Of a DNA stretch of 64,000 nt, positions 27,773-37,483 are shown piece by piece. Within the stretch, counting starts at the first letter, position 1. The number at the start of each line of letters is the position of its first letter. The stretch comes from Cytobacillus massiliigabonensis. Its GTDB lineage: Bacteria > Bacillota > Bacilli > Bacillales > Cytobacillaceae. Position numbers and translations under genes: made by a program. Below the pieces are notes generated by a model. That model did not search any database. It saw only the letters and a program-made list of their open reading frames with translations, and was not told the DNA's origin. Where the stretch lies: the NCBI RefSeq assembly GCF_900199725.1, contig NZ_LT904904.1:2795891-2859890 (forward strand), given 5' to 3'.

Positions 27773-28060
27773 ATGAAAATAATAATTAATGATCAAGCTG
27801 CAAACTGGTATAAAGAGGAAATGGGGCTGAATGCAGGTGACTATGTTCGATTTTTTGCACGTTATGGCGGTCATAGCACTGTTCAGCAAGGATTTTCATT
27901 AGGCGTTTCTAATGAAGAACCGCATGATGCTGGCATATCAACAACAAAAGATGGGATTACCTATTATATTGAGCAAAAAGATATGTGGTATTTTGATAAC
28001 CATAATCTATATGTTGAATTTAATGAAAAAGCGCAAGAGCCAGAATTTAAATATGAGTGA
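27773..28060 (+). CDS. yneR: HesB-like (IscA fold) protein YneR
   Basis: A 95-residue HesB/IscA-fold protein matching B. subtilis YneR by sequence character (NDQAANWYKEEMGL, FARYGGHST) and synteny near plsY. It has no cysteines, so it cannot serve as an Fe-S scaffold of the usual IscA type. Function unknown. AAGGAGGAATTTATA precedes the ATG. Confidence 0.82.
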   Translation: MKIIINDQAANWYKEEMGLNAGDYVRFFARYGGHSTVQQGFSLGVSNEEPHDAGISTTKDGITYYIEQKDMWYFDNHNLYVEFNEKAQEPEFKYE

Positions 28061-28171
28061 TAAGCATCTGCTCACAATCAAATATGGAAAAGTCTAACTG
28101 CCTACTTTCACTGACAGATTTTATTTCGTACATATGGGCTTGTTCAATGAATCAATACGGCTATTTTTCAC

Positions 28172-28210
28172 AAAAAACTGCGGTTTTACATTAAAATCGC
28201 AGTTTTTTTT
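28172..28210 (+). terminator. yneR terminator
   Basis: AAAACTGCGGTTTT pairs with AAAATCGCAGTTTT around a short loop and is followed by eight T residues. Confidence 0.8.
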
Positions 28211-28214
28211 AACG

Positions 28215-28458
28215 GTATGCCAATTGTTTCTGTTAGAAATTGAATATTGATTTTACGGTATTTGAAAAATAAACGGAGATTTTCCGTTTAAATTGGGAAA
28301 TACCGATATTTCCTTAAAAATAAGGGGAATTTTTCCGGTTATATTATCCAAATCATAGGATTTTGTCTGAATTAGAGCAAATAACCGGAATATCTCCGCT
28401 TATATCTGCTTCAAATGCTTCCACTATATACATTAGCCGGAAATTCTCCGCTTATTAA
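28215..28458. repeat. Intergenic array of degenerate CCGGAAAWTCTCCGCTTAT-like units
   Basis: The 244-bp gap between convergent yneR and yneQ holds five or six degenerate repeats built on a CGGAGATTTTCCG / CCGGAATATCTCCGCTTAT theme (near 28273, 28310, 28332, 28385, 28437). Several are self-complementary (AAACGGAGATTTTCCGTTT). It belongs to a different consensus than the TTTATTTGCAA arrays. No ORF is present. Confidence 0.65.
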
Positions 28459-28461
28459 CTG

Positions 28462-28767
28462 CTAACTCTTTATTTCTTCCCAAATATGTTCTTCAAGTCC
28501 TTCTGCTTCCAATATTTCCGCTTGATGTTCTCCAATTAAATCAAAATGGGAATAGCCGTCCTTCCGCTTATGTATCCATTCGGGCCGCAAATGATGTTTC
28601 CTCCCCCATTCAATCAGGCGATTCATATCGCTGCAGCCAACTTTAGTCACAGTTTTATATCCTGGAAAGCGGTCATCTAGCCAATAATGTGTTAAAAAGG
28701 CAATTTCCCCTTGATCAATTTTAGTTTTCCATTCTTGGATATCTTTCTTTTTTAATCCAAATGCCAA
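28462..28767 (-). CDS. yneQ: YneQ-like conserved protein
   Basis: A ~101-residue cytosolic protein with FLTHYWLDDRFPGYKTVTK and WGRKHHLRPEWIHKR, resembling B. subtilis YneQ and lying beside yneP as there. I use the TTG at 28767 (reading MAFGLKKKD) because GGTGGTG precedes it; an in-frame TTG at 28782 is possible. Function unknown. Confidence 0.78.
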   Translation of the reverse strand: MAFGLKKKDIQEWKTKIDQGEIAFLTHYWLDDRFPGYKTVTKVGCSDMNRLIEWGRKHHLRPEWIHKRKDGYSHFDLIGEHQAEILEAEGLEEHIWEEIKS

Positions 28768-28820
28768 TGCCTGCACCACCAATCATCATAAAGAAGATCT
28801 AACGTAAACGATCCAAAAAA

Positions 28821-29255
28821 TTAATTAGCTTCTACCGGTTGTTTCTTTGCCTTTTCATATGCTTCATGCCATTCAGGATATTTTTTTCTAATGGAAAGCG
28901 GTCGGAAAGAATCCTTTTTCACACAAACATGTTTGGTAAGACCAGTAACAGCTAAATCTCCATCTTCATTAAATATTTCATACCCATAATTGACGCGTAA
29001 GCCATCATACTCATCAATCCATGTTTTCACAATCGCCTTTTGCCCATAAAGGAGCGGTTTTTTATAGGATGCTTGGATATCCATTACAGGTGATAGAATT
29101 CCATCCTTTTCTAATTCTGCATAATTAAAGCCTAAATCCTTAATAAGCTTAGTGCGTCCTAACTCCATCCAGATTAGATAATTAGCATGATACACAACAC
29201 CCATTTGATCTGTCTCTGCATATCTGACTTCAATTTCCCTTGTTGAAACGAACAT
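28821..29255 (-). CDS. yneP: Acyl-CoA thioesterase, hotdog fold (YneP)
   Basis: A 144-residue 4HBT-family thioesterase. The active-site segment VRYAETDQMGVVYHANYLIWMELGR shows the conserved Asp and the Y-H-A-N pattern of YbgC-like enzymes (about residues 10-34). It probably hydrolyses acyl-CoA or acyl-ACP. It matches B. subtilis YneP in synteny and lies 2 bp from the tandem AAA+ gene. Confidence 0.88.
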   Translation of the reverse strand: MFVSTREIEVRYAETDQMGVVYHANYLIWMELGRTKLIKDLGFNYAELEKDGILSPVMDIQASYKKPLLYGQKAIVKTWIDEYDGLRVNYGYEIFNEDGDLAVTGLTKHVCVKKDSFRPLSIRKKYPEWHEAYEKAKKQPVEAN

Positions 29256-29257
29256 GC

Positions 29258-31594
29258 CTATTCCCCTTTTCCTATTCTAAAAATTGCAGTTTCAAAATCT
29301 GCTTTTTCTAGATCATTCACTTTTTCTAATGTATGATTTTCCTTTTCTTCTGACATTAATCTTAGAGCCTGTGACTGAATGGCCTCATCCGTTACATTTG
29401 TTGCGAATCTGCCATTCCCGTTTATTGTTATATTACTTAATGAAGCTTTTAAATAAGCCCGTGCTTCTGATGTTAATTGATATTGAAAGTGAGAAGCATA
29501 ATTAATGATGATTTGCAGCAGCTCTTCATTGGAATAATCACCAAAATGGAAAAACTTTTTAAATCTTGATTTTAACCCTGGATTACTTTTGAGTAATTCA
29601 TCCATTTCCTTTGGATAACCTGCCAAAATAACAACTAAGTTTTCATTATGCTTCGTCATTTCATCAACAAGCGTGTTTACGACTTCCTTACCAAAATCCC
29701 CATGTGCAGCAGAAAGCAGCGAATAAGCCTCATCAATAAAAAGGACTCCGCCTAGTGCTTCTCGAATCATTTTTTTTGTTTTTATCGCTGTTTGTCCGAC
29801 ATAACCAGCAACAAAATTTGCTCGGCTAGTAACGACTAAATGCCCTCTTTTCAGCATTCCGCATTCCTTCAGCAGCTCCGCAAATATTTTAGCAACTGTT
29901 GTCTTTCCTGTTCCAGGGTTGCCTGTAAATACAGAATGGAGCTGGATAGGAACGACTGGCAATCCTTTTTCGCGCCTCATTTGCTGCATTTGCACAAAAG
30001 AAATGAGGATATTCACTTCATTCTTAATTGATTCAAGTCCAATTAACTGTTCTAATTGTTCTCGTGGATTCCTTTGCATCTCTTGTTCACTTTCTTCAAA
30101 ATCCTCTTTTTCAAGCAATGTATATGTCAAAATATGCTTGTCCTTTGAAAATTGTGAACCCTTTTTAAAAATTGCCCCTAAGACCAGATCTTGAACTGTC
30201 CGTGCATTGCCAAACGTTTCATCCACACGTTCCTTATCCATTCTTTTTTCAAGCTCCTGCTTTGCATCATCTGTCATCACATAATCATTTTCTTTTGCAA
30301 GTTTCTCTGCGATCCCAATGAGTTCGGCATTCGAATAATCAGGAAGCTGAATTTGGTTTGATTGTGGAAAGCGGCTTCTTAGACCAGGATTGGCATCTAA
30401 AAATTGTCTCATCTCATCAGGATAGCCCGCCAAAATCACCGCAAACTTGCCGCCATATTCTGGTCCAGTCATTAATGAAACGAGTGAATCTATTGCCGTT
30501 TGCCCATAATCATTTCCTGTTTGTCCCTCTCTTTTTAGGCTGTATGCTTCATCGATAAATAGCACTCCACCAATAGATTTTTCAACTATCGCACGAACAT
30601 TTTCTTCCGTTTGGCCTACAAATGAACCTACAAGCTGTGAACGGTCTGCTTCAATCACTTCTTCACGAGGAAGAACTCCGAGCTCATGATAAATTTTTGC
30701 TAGTAAACGAGCAATTGTTGTTTTCCCTGTCCCTGGATTCCCAGTTATGACCATGTTTAAGCTCATTTCATCCTTTACTTGAAATCCAAGTGCTTTACGT
30801 TCCTTTTGGTAGGATAGAAAGCGATAATAATCATTTACTCTCTTTTTTACATGGACAAGTCCAATCATATTCTCTAACTCTTCAAGTGGAGTCATTTTTA
30901 CTACTGTATCTTCTTTCTCTTTACAGAAAATGTTTGCCCACTCTTTTTTCAGCATTTCAATGCGATCTAAATGTTTCTTCATATCACTATAATAAGTAGA
31001 GGTATAGAATACACCCGCTATTGATTGATCATACTCTTCTGATGCTTTTAAGAGCAATGCTGTTTCTTCTATAACTTCTTCCAATAGAAGAATCATTTTT
31101 TCATGCAGTTGCTGTAAGTTAAGTTCACTTCTTTTTTTGGCATTTTCCATCCCCAATTGCAATTGGTCCCTCTCTGCGTCTGCATGATCAAGGAATTGTT
31201 GGCAAATGAACAAAAATTGCTCGGATGTTTTTTTCTTTGCTTGCCGATTATCAGTTTCTCTTAATGGAGGAAACACAAGTGCATCTAGTGCTCCCTCCTT
31301 CTTCTTCCATTCAAATTGGCCTAATACTTCTGCTGCTCTTTCATTATTTTCATTTAATTGATTCGCTTTCTTGAGCCATGCCAAGCTCAATGAATCCTGC
31401 TTAAATTTATTCATTCTCGATAAGGAAGCAATTGTTAATAGTTCAGAGGCAAGCTTTGGATCTGAATCCTCATCTAATGATTTGATTGCTGATAATAATT
31501 CCGCTTCATTCTTTATGTACTTATTTTGAACGAATTCCTGCTCCCATTGCTTCCATTTTTCTATAATTGTATGATTTTGTCTTTGCTTTTCCAT
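29258..31594 (-). CDS. Tandem AAA+ ATPase, SpoVK/CbbX-like
   Basis: A ~778-residue protein when started at ATG 31594; a longer reading to 31675 is possible. An N-terminal helical region (~1-230) precedes two CbbX/SpoVK-type AAA+ domains. Each has an intact Walker A (GNPGTGKTT) and Walker B (GGVLFIDEAYSL). SpoVK-like proteins function in spore maturation and CbbX proteins remodel RuBisCO, so a chaperone-like remodelling role is expected. No substrate can be identified. The domain pair is about twice the length of SpoVK. Confidence 0.85.
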   Translation of the reverse strand: MEKQRQNHTIIEKWKQWEQEFVQNKYIKNEAELLSAIKSLDEDSDPKLASELLTIASLSRMNKFKQDSLSLAWLKKANQLNENNERAAEVLGQFEWKKKEGALDALVFPPLRETDNRQAKKKTSEQFLFICQQFLDHADAERDQLQLGMENAKKRSELNLQQLHEKMILLLEEVIEETALLLKASEEYDQSIAGVFYTSTYYSDMKKHLDRIEMLKKEWANIFCKEKEDTVVKMTPLEELENMIGLVHVKKRVNDYYRFLSYQKERKALGFQVKDEMSLNMVITGNPGTGKTTIARLLAKIYHELGVLPREEVIEADRSQLVGSFVGQTEENVRAIVEKSIGGVLFIDEAYSLKREGQTGNDYGQTAIDSLVSLMTGPEYGGKFAVILAGYPDEMRQFLDANPGLRSRFPQSNQIQLPDYSNAELIGIAEKLAKENDYVMTDDAKQELEKRMDKERVDETFGNARTVQDLVLGAIFKKGSQFSKDKHILTYTLLEKEDFEESEQEMQRNPREQLEQLIGLESIKNEVNILISFVQMQQMRREKGLPVVPIQLHSVFTGNPGTGKTTVAKIFAELLKECGMLKRGHLVVTSRANFVAGYVGQTAIKTKKMIREALGGVLFIDEAYSLLSAAHGDFGKEVVNTLVDEMTKHNENLVVILAGYPKEMDELLKSNPGLKSRFKKFFHFGDYSNEELLQIIINYASHFQYQLTSEARAYLKASLSNITINGNGRFATNVTDEAIQSQALRLMSEEKENHTLEKVNDLEKADFETAIFRIGKGE

Positions 31595-31708
31595 ATTCTC
31601 ACACTTCTTCTTATCAAATTCCATACCTATCATATCATATTTATCTTTATTCTTTATAGGAAAAGACCTGTCCATCTGGAACAGGTCTCCTACTTATTTC
31701 ATTTGTTG

Positions 31709-31948
31709 TTATTGATTGTATCCATTTTGACGCGCCTGAGATTCATCCTCAATTTCTGAGCGCATTGCATCAATACTTTCCTTCCTGCGCTCATTTTTTG
31801 CTTCAACTCTAGCTCGATCCTCTGCATTTGAAAATGCTAGTGTTTCTTCCGCTTTATTTATATTTTCAATTGTATTTTGAACCATCGTTTCTAATTTCTC
31901 GACATTGTCACTGCGATCATCTGGTTTGGGTTTATTATTATACGCCAT
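31709..31948 (-). CDS. tlp: Small acid-soluble spore protein Tlp
   Basis: A 79-residue hydrophilic Tlp protein (starts [33 protein letters not shown] follows). Start is ATG 31948, preceded by AGGAGGAATAGG. An upstream reading to 32017 is not part of the gene. It is expressed in the forespore and found in the spore core. In B. subtilis tlp follows sspN, as here. Confidence 0.93.
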   Translation of the reverse strand: MAYNNKPKPDDRSDNVEKLETMVQNTIENINKAEETLAFSNAEDRARVEAKNERRKESIDAMRSEIEDESQARQNGYNQ

Positions 31949-32044
31949 ACTCCTATTCCTCCTAAAATTGTTGTTGTCATACGAATTTAGTTTGTGAATT
32001 AAGAGCAAAAATATCAACGGAAAATAGTGGTTGTTTTCATATAA

Positions 32045-32070
32045 AAACCACCGTAAAAGAAAACGGTGGC
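32045..32070 (-). terminator. Terminator between sspN and tlp
   Basis: CCACCGTTTTC pairs with the ACGGTGG arm and is followed on the minus strand by TTTTTATATG. It would terminate or attenuate transcription from sspN into tlp. Confidence 0.75.
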
Positions 32071-32086
32071 AATAAGGATCGTATCT

Positions 32087-32230
32087 TTATTCACCTTTTG
32101 TTTGCATTACTTGCGGTACTCCGCCTGTATTACTTTGCATTTTCTTGCCGTTATTTCCTCCATATCCTCTTGGTTGGGTACCAATATGGTTTGGATTAAA
32201 TTTTCTTGCATCTCTTTTTGGATTTCCCAT
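32087..32230 (-). CDS. sspN: Small acid-soluble spore protein SspN
   Basis: A 47-residue protein, too short for a typical ORF cutoff, that starts MGNPKRDARKFNPNHIGTQ and continues PRGYGGNNGKKM. This is the SspN pattern. GAGGAGGGATATTTTT lies before the ATG. It is expected to be made in the forespore. It lies upstream of tlp as in B. subtilis. Confidence 0.9.
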   Translation of the reverse strand: MGNPKRDARKFNPNHIGTQPRGYGGNNGKKMQSNTGGVPQVMQTKGE

Positions 32231-32297
32231 AAAAATATCCCTCCTCAATAATATTAATATTTCCACTTGAGGAGGGTTTCATTTCTTGTAAATAATG

Positions 32298-32429
32298 TTA
32301 TTCAGCTTTTGTTAATCGCTTTTGTTCTAACCGTGCCTCAATTCTATCCATAGCAGCTTGATCTTTTAAAATTTGTCGTTTATTTTCTAAAACAAGATCG
32401 GCGAATGAACGTTTTCTAGGTTTTCTCAT
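32298..32429 (-). CDS. FbpB-family small basic protein
   Basis: A 43-residue basic protein (MRKPRKRSFADLVLENKRQ, then a DRIEARLEQKRLTKAE tail). It fits the FbpB small basic protein family of Bacillus, where FbpB is a Fur-regulated co-factor of the FsrA iron-sparing sRNA. AAGGAAGGTGAAATAAC precedes the ATG. No Fur box was identified, so iron regulation is inferred from family only. Confidence 0.75.
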   Translation of the reverse strand: MRKPRKRSFADLVLENKRQILKDQAAMDRIEARLEQKRLTKAE

Positions 32430-32564
32430 TGTTATTTCACCTTCCTTTATTCCTATATTAACAGTTATTATTCACAAAAAACTTTGTAATTATTACAACT
32501 TTTTGAAAATTTATTAGTTTTGCTGAAAATAAAAAACATCAGCGATATACTGATGCTTTATGCC

Positions 32565-33098
32565 TTAAAAACCCGAATATTCCTTCATCATTTCGATTGT
32601 CATTGCACTTAAATGCTTATGCTGAATGATTCCTTCCTCATCGATAAAAAAGGTAGTTGGAATTGTCAGTATTTTGTACATGGAACTTACTTTATCTTTT
32701 TCATCTAAAAGGATTGGGAAATGAACGTTCATCTTCTTTGCAAAGCCTTCTACATCAGCCTCAGGATCAATATTTACTGCAAGAATAACGACATCATTCT
32801 TTGTAAGTTCATAAAATTTTTGCATATCCGGCATTTCTTTTTTACATGGGGGGCACCATGTTGCCCAGAAATTTAACATAATCTTTTGTCCTTTGAAATC
32901 TGAAAGTCTTACCGTATCACCCGCTAAATTCTTTAATTCAAAGTCCGGTGCCTTTAATCCTACCTCTAGACCAGGGAGTTTACTTGTCTGAATTGATTCA
33001 ACTCCTTGCTCTTGCTTTGTATTCTTTTCCATTGCCTGGACAATTGCGACCGTCATTAAGCCGCATAAAAAAACGATAGCTATTACTTTTTTCATCAT
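32565..33098 (-). CDS. yneN: Membrane-anchored thioredoxin-like thiol-disulfide protein (YneN/ResA-like)
   Basis: A ~177-residue protein with an N-terminal membrane anchor (~3-22) and an extracytoplasmic TlpA/ResA thioredoxin domain. The redox site is WATWCPPCKKEMP, followed by the cis-Pro segment ILTIPTTFFID. It likely reduces disulfides outside the membrane. It corresponds to B. subtilis yneN next to citB. Start ATG 33098 has AAAAGGTG upstream. Confidence 0.88.
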   Translation of the reverse strand: MMKKVIAIVFLCGLMTVAIVQAMEKNTKQEQGVESIQTSKLPGLEVGLKAPDFELKNLAGDTVRLSDFKGQKIMLNFWATWCPPCKKEMPDMQKFYELTKNDVVILAVNIDPEADVEGFAKKMNVHFPILLDEKDKVSSMYKILTIPTTFFIDEEGIIQHKHLSAMTIEMMKEYSGF

Positions 33099-33208
33099 GC
33101 TATTCCACACCTTTTTAACCTTATAGAGTTATTGTAACCCAGACACAAATAAATAATAAGATGTTTTCCTATGTGTTTTACATGGTAAATGTGACAATTC
33201 TTCAAATA

Positions 33209-33246
33209 AAAAAGCATGCAATTTCATTTCTGAAATCACATGCTTC
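33209..33246 (-). terminator. citB terminator
   Basis: On the minus strand AAGCATGTGATTTCA pairs with TGAAATTGCATGCTT around a short loop and is followed by TTTTTTATTTG. Confidence 0.85.
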
Positions 33247-33254
33247 ATAACAAT

Positions 33255-35963
33255 TTAGTTAGCTAGCTTCTCACGAAGAACCATTTGCAGGATTCCTCCA
33301 TGACGGTAGTAATCAATTTCAACTTCAGAATCGAAACGAACAAGCACTTCAAATGTTTTCTTGTTTCCATCTTCATCTGTTGCCGTTACTTGTACGAGAT
33401 CACGAGGTCTCACATTTTCATCGACTTGAACATCGATTGTTTCTTTACCTGTTAAACCTAAAGTTTCAGCACTTTCACCATCCTTGAATTGAAGTGGAAG
33501 AACACCCATTAATACAAGGTTTGAACGGTGAATACGCTCATAGCTTTCAGCAATTACAGTCTTGATGCCTAATAGGTTTGTTCCTTTTGCAGCCCAGTCA
33601 CGTGAAGAGCCCATTCCATAATCCTTACCAGCAAGAACAACAAGACCTGTACCATCTTCTTTGTACTTCATGCAAGCATCATAAATAGAAGTAACTTCAC
33701 CAGTTGGCCAGTAAGTTGTAAAGCCGCCTTCTGTGCCAGGTGCAATTTGGTTGCGGATACGGATGTTAGCGAATGTTCCACGCATCATCACCTCATGGTT
33801 TCCACGACGAGATCCGTAAGAGTTAAAGTCACGAACCTCAACACCATTTTCACGTAAATATTTTCCAGCAGGCGTATCTTTACCGATTGCACCAGCAGGA
33901 GAAATATGGTCAGTTGTTACAGAATCACCGAATTTACCAACAACACGTAAACCATTTAAAGGTTTTACTTCGTCTGGATCAGGCTTTAAGCCTTCAAAGA
34001 ACGGCGGGTTCTGGATATAAGTTGATGTTTCATCAAATGTGTATAGCGGTTCATTGCTTGTTTGGATTTTGTTCCAAAGGGCATTGTCGCCAAATACATT
34101 TTCGTATTCTGAACGGAATAAATCAGGTGTAACTGTACGTTTCACTACTTCATTGATTTCAGCAGATGTTGGCCAAATATCCTTAAAGAATACATCTTTT
34201 CCATCTTTATCTTTACCGATTGCTTCATTTTGAAGATCGATATCAACTGTTCCTGCAAGTGCATAAGCAACCACAAGCGGCGGTGATGCCAAGTAGTTCG
34301 CTTTAACAAGCGGGTGGATACGTCCTTCAAAGTTACGGTTCCCTGAAAGAACGGATGTAACAAGAAGATCGCTCTCTGCAACAGCTTTTTCAATCTCCTC
34401 TTTTAATGGACCAGAGTTACCGATACATGTCGTACAGCCATATCCAACAAGGTTAAATCCTAATTGATCAAGGTATGGAAGTAAACCAGAATCACGCAAG
34501 TATCCAGTTACTACCTTAGATCCAGGTGCTAAAGATGTTTTTACAAACTTAGGCACTTCCATGCCAAGCTCAACAGCTTTTTTCGCAACTAAGCCTGCCC
34601 CAACTAATACATATGGATTAGAAGTGTTCGTACAGCTTGTAATCGCAGCTATTGCAACGGCACCTGTTTTCATTTGTGTTGTTTCACCATTGTTGAATTT
34701 AACTGTTACCTCTTTATTAATTTCCTTCTCATCTAAACCAAATCCCTGGTTTCCTTGAGGAGCCGTAATCGCTTGATTGAATTCTTTCTTCATTGCTGAA
34801 AGTGGAATTAAATCTTGAGGGCGCTTTGGTCCAGATAGATTTGCTTCAATTTCAGCAAGATTAATTTCAACAACATTCGTATATACAGGCTCTAATGACG
34901 GATCGAAGAATAATCCGTTTTCTTTGCTGTATGTTTCAACTACTTTAATTTGTTCTTCCGAACGTCCAGTTAAGCGCATATATTCAAGTGCTTCCGCATC
35001 AACAGGGAAGAACCCACATGTAGCACCATATTCTGGAGCCATGTTTGCAATCGTTGCACGATCAGCAAGTGGCAGCGCTGGCACACCTGGACCATAGAAC
35101 TCAACAAATTTACCAACAACACCATGAGCACGAAGCACTTGTGTTACTTTTAACGCAAGGTCAGTAGCTGTTGTACCATCTGGAAGCTCTCCTGTAAGTT
35201 TAACCCCTACAACTTCAGGCACTGGGAAGTATGAAGGCTGTCCAAGCATTCCTGCTTCCGCTTCGATTCCGCCTACACCCCATCCAAGTACACCAATTCC
35301 ATTAATCATTGTTGTATGAGAATCCGTACCAACTAATGTATCAGGGAATGCTTCAAATTCGCCATCTTCATTTTCAAGTGCATGGACGACATTTGCAAGA
35401 TACTCTAAGTTCACTTGGTGAACGATTCCTGTTGCTGGAGGAACAGCGCGATAATTATCGAATGCTTTTTGCGCCCAGCTCAAGAATTGATAACGTTCCG
35501 CGTTACGCTCAAATTCAAGCTCCATATTCAAATCTAGTGCTTCTGCAGTACCAAATTTATCCACTTGTACAGAGTGGTCAATAACAAGATCAACTGGCTT
35601 AAGCGGGTTGATTTTGTCTGGATCTCCACCCATATCTGCCATTGCTTTACGTAAAGATGCTAAATCAACTACTGCAGGAACACCTGTAAAGTCCTGTAGG
35701 ATAACACGTGAAGGCTTGAATGGAACATCAACTTCCTTCACTTCACTTGTTCCCCATTTTGCCAAGTTTTCAACATGTTCTTTCGTAATCACACGTCCGT
35801 CATATTGGCGTAATACAGATTCTAGTAATACTTTAATAGAATAAGGTAATTTTGAAACATTTCCTACTCCAGCCTCTTCAAGAGAGCTTAAATGGTAATA
35901 GTTATAACGCTTCCCGTCTAATTCAAATGACTTACGGGCATTAAATACATCATTTTTTGCCAT
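33255..35963 (-). CDS. citB: Aconitate hydratase
   Basis: A 902-residue aconitase of the AcnA/IRP type, converting citrate to isocitrate in the TCA cycle. The 4Fe-4S cysteines are in [12 protein letters not shown] and [12 protein letters not shown], and the active-site region [20 protein letters not shown] is intact. Bacillus aconitase can also bind mRNA under iron limitation. GGGGGATATACCC precedes the ATG. A CcpC-like dyad lies ~150 bp upstream. Confidence 0.97.
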   Translation of the reverse strand: MAKNDVFNARKSFELDGKRYNYYHLSSLEEAGVGNVSKLPYSIKVLLESVLRQYDGRVITKEHVENLAKWGTSEVKEVDVPFKPSRVILQDFTGVPAVVDLASLRKAMADMGGDPDKINPLKPVDLVIDHSVQVDKFGTAEALDLNMELEFERNAERYQFLSWAQKAFDNYRAVPPATGIVHQVNLEYLANVVHALENEDGEFEAFPDTLVGTDSHTTMINGIGVLGWGVGGIEAEAGMLGQPSYFPVPEVVGVKLTGELPDGTTATDLALKVTQVLRAHGVVGKFVEFYGPGVPALPLADRATIANMAPEYGATCGFFPVDAEALEYMRLTGRSEEQIKVVETYSKENGLFFDPSLEPVYTNVVEINLAEIEANLSGPKRPQDLIPLSAMKKEFNQAITAPQGNQGFGLDEKEINKEVTVKFNNGETTQMKTGAVAIAAITSCTNTSNPYVLVGAGLVAKKAVELGMEVPKFVKTSLAPGSKVVTGYLRDSGLLPYLDQLGFNLVGYGCTTCIGNSGPLKEEIEKAVAESDLLVTSVLSGNRNFEGRIHPLVKANYLASPPLVVAYALAGTVDIDLQNEAIGKDKDGKDVFFKDIWPTSAEINEVVKRTVTPDLFRSEYENVFGDNALWNKIQTSNEPLYTFDETSTYIQNPPFFEGLKPDPDEVKPLNGLRVVGKFGDSVTTDHISPAGAIGKDTPAGKYLRENGVEVRDFNSYGSRRGNHEVMMRGTFANIRIRNQIAPGTEGGFTTYWPTGEVTSIYDACMKYKEDGTGLVVLAGKDYGMGSSRDWAAKGTNLLGIKTVIAESYERIHRSNLVLMGVLPLQFKDGESAETLGLTGKETIDVQVDENVRPRDLVQVTATDEDGNKKTFEVLVRFDSEVEIDYYRHGGILQMVLREKLAN

Positions 35964-36112
35964 GGGTATATCCCCCTTTTACAATTTTACAATTAAATAA
36001 ATATAGGAAGTTGTCGAAAAGTTGGAATTTTCATCTATCCTAACTTTTCTCACAATTCTTATCTTAATACAACCTTCTTTATATGTAAATAACAAGAAAG
36101 TTATTGGTTTCG

Positions 36113-36127
36113 ATAAGAATAACTTAT
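36113..36127 (-). promoter_or_regulatory. CcpC-like dyad upstream of citB
   Basis: ATAA-N7-TTAT (ATAAGAATAACTTAT) fits the dyad bound by citrate-responsive CcpC upstream of B. subtilis citB, with an extra ATAA half site nearer the gene around 36060. The distance to the start codon, ~150 bp, is reasonable for an activator/repressor site. Confidence 0.55.
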
Positions 36128-36313
36128 ATTAAAAGAAAGTTTTTATCTTTTTTTATTAAAAAGGTGAGTTTGAGTGGATTTATTGATAATGATTTTCATT
36201 CGCTTCTTTTGAAAAATTATCCTAGGAAAATAATAATAAAGCTATTTTTTATACTGGAAACACTACATAATTCCTCCATTAAAAGACAAACTTATACATG
36301 GAGGTGATTAAAA

Positions 36314-36466
36314 ATGGCAAAAAAGAGAAAAGCAAATCACATTATTCCCGGTATGAATGTTGCAAAAGGGCAAGGAATGGGTGCCGGTTTTAACGAGGAA
36401 TTTGCCAATGAGCCACTAACAGAAGCACAAAAGCAAAACAACAAGAAAAGGAAGAAAAACCAATAA
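36314..36466 (+). CDS. sspO: Small acid-soluble spore protein SspO
   Basis: A 50-residue spore protein ([20 protein letters not shown]; later [16 protein letters not shown]) matching the SspO pattern. GGAGGTGATTAAAA precedes the ATG. It is expected to be forespore expressed. In B. subtilis it is adjacent to sspP; here sspP is 4.2 kb away, with a Tn3-type element between them. Confidence 0.93.
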   Translation: MAKKRKANHIIPGMNVAKGQGMGAGFNEEFANEPLTEAQKQNNKKRKKNQ

Positions 36467-36524
36467 ACTGGATTGGGAGGTGGATAGATTTCTGCTTCCC
36501 TATTTTTAGGAAGGATAATTAAAA

Positions 36525-36557
36525 GAACCCGACAATTACATGCCGGGCTTTTTAACA
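36525..36557 (+). terminator. sspO terminator
   Basis: AACCCG and CGGGCTT form a modest stem around an 11-nt loop and are followed by a T-run, immediately before the transposon end. Confidence 0.6.
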
Positions 36558-36566
36558 CTTGTTTTT

Positions 36567-36571
36567 TATAA
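36567..36571. repeat. Target-site duplication, left copy
   Basis: TATAA directly abuts the left GGGG terminus of the Tn3-type element and is repeated at 40202-40206. Five-base duplications are typical of Tn3-family insertion. Confidence 0.85.
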
Positions 36572-36624
36572 GGGGTCCTGCCGACAAAACGCAGATAGTA
36601 TACGCTAACGAACTTTTTAGAAGG

Positions 36625-36668
36625 AAAACCCTGATTTTTCTACGCTAAGCAGAAAAATCAGGGTTTTT
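36625..36668. terminator. Strong hairpin inside the left end of the Tn3 element
   Basis: A perfect 16-bp stem AAAACCCTGATTTTTC/GAAAAATCAGGGTTTT with an 11-nt loop is followed by TTTTTA on the plus strand. It may insulate flanking and transposon transcription. Confidence 0.75.
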
Positions 36669-36674
36669 TATATC

Positions 36675-37150
36675 CAAAGTGGACGTAGGGCATGTATCGA
36701 GTTCAAATTCTCAGGTATAAATGAATATTCTCCTAGAAAGTTTATGTGTTCCCATCCCAAAGGAGATATATGAGGTAGTAATTCCTCTTTATATTTACCT
36801 GTCGTTTTCAAATGTTCAATTGCTTGTGATAGATACACGGTATTCCAAATACTAATAGCATTGATAATGAGGTTTAAAGCACTGGCACGCTGTAATTGAT
36901 CTTGAAATGCTCTTTCTCTAAGTTACCCATGTTTCCCAAAGAAAATAGCTCGTGCCAATGCAAATTCACCTTTCTCTATTTTTTTATGAGAAATTTTCCT
37001 ATTTCATTAGTGGTTGGGCGTGAGTTTTCTTAAATTCATGACCATTAACGCGAAGCCGAGCTAATGCCATAATCCCAAACTAGATTTTACTTTGTCGAGT
37101 TCTAGCATAGATAACTGCTAAAGGTGCTTTATCTTATTTCGAAACTAATG
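36675..37150 (-). pseudogene. Tn3 transposase C-terminal remnant (minus strand)
   Basis: Minus-strand conceptual translation gives a broken reading frame with recognisable Tn3 transposase C-terminal segments: LARAIFFGKHG, LQRASALNLIINAISIWNT, then LSQAIEHLKTTGKYKEELL and GWEHINFLGEYSF. At least one stop interrupts it (after FFGKHG). Further upstream sequence (ALARLRVNGHEFKKTHAQPL) is also decayed. The same conserved segments recur, diverged, in the plus-strand remnant, so two transposase genes contributed to this element. Confidence 0.75.
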
Positions 37151-37172
37151 CCTACATATTGCGTAAATTTAA

Positions 37173-37424
37173 CTAAAGGCTAAAATAAACAAGGGATAGT
37201 AGCCAAAAAGATAAAGCTATTATGAAATATACACAAGCTACTCTTTTTTTTTTCTCTTTAAAGTGTGTAACACAAAATAGGAAGTTTATAACACCAATGA
37301 TTATGAAGCTAATTCCAAACAAGGTAAAAAAGGAATCGTTTCTTTCAAAAAAGCCCCATACAAGGATGCTAACAATTAATATTAACAGAACCAAGTTTGT
37401 TATCAAAAGTTGTCTTCTAGGCAT
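37173..37424 (-). CDS. Small three-TM membrane protein (cargo, possible immunity partner)
   Basis: An 83-residue protein starting at ATG 37424, with AAGGAGG ten bases upstream; a longer reading to 37493 overlaps the upstream gene and lacks such a site. Three hydrophobic segments are visible (LLITNLVLLILIVSILVWGF; FTLFGISFIIIGVINFLF; VACVYFIIALSFWLLSL). I do not recognise the family. It follows the secreted-protein gene by 59 bp, and small multi-TM proteins paired with a secreted peptide are often immunity proteins; that role is inference. Confidence 0.6.
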   Translation of the reverse strand: MPRRQLLITNLVLLILIVSILVWGFFERNDSFFTLFGISFIIIGVINFLFCVTHFKEKKKRVACVYFIIALSFWLLSLVYFSL

Positions 37425-37483
37425 TGGTTGTAACCTCCTTTTCATGTTAATTTGGATAATAATTATTAAAATTAGTTTATTAC

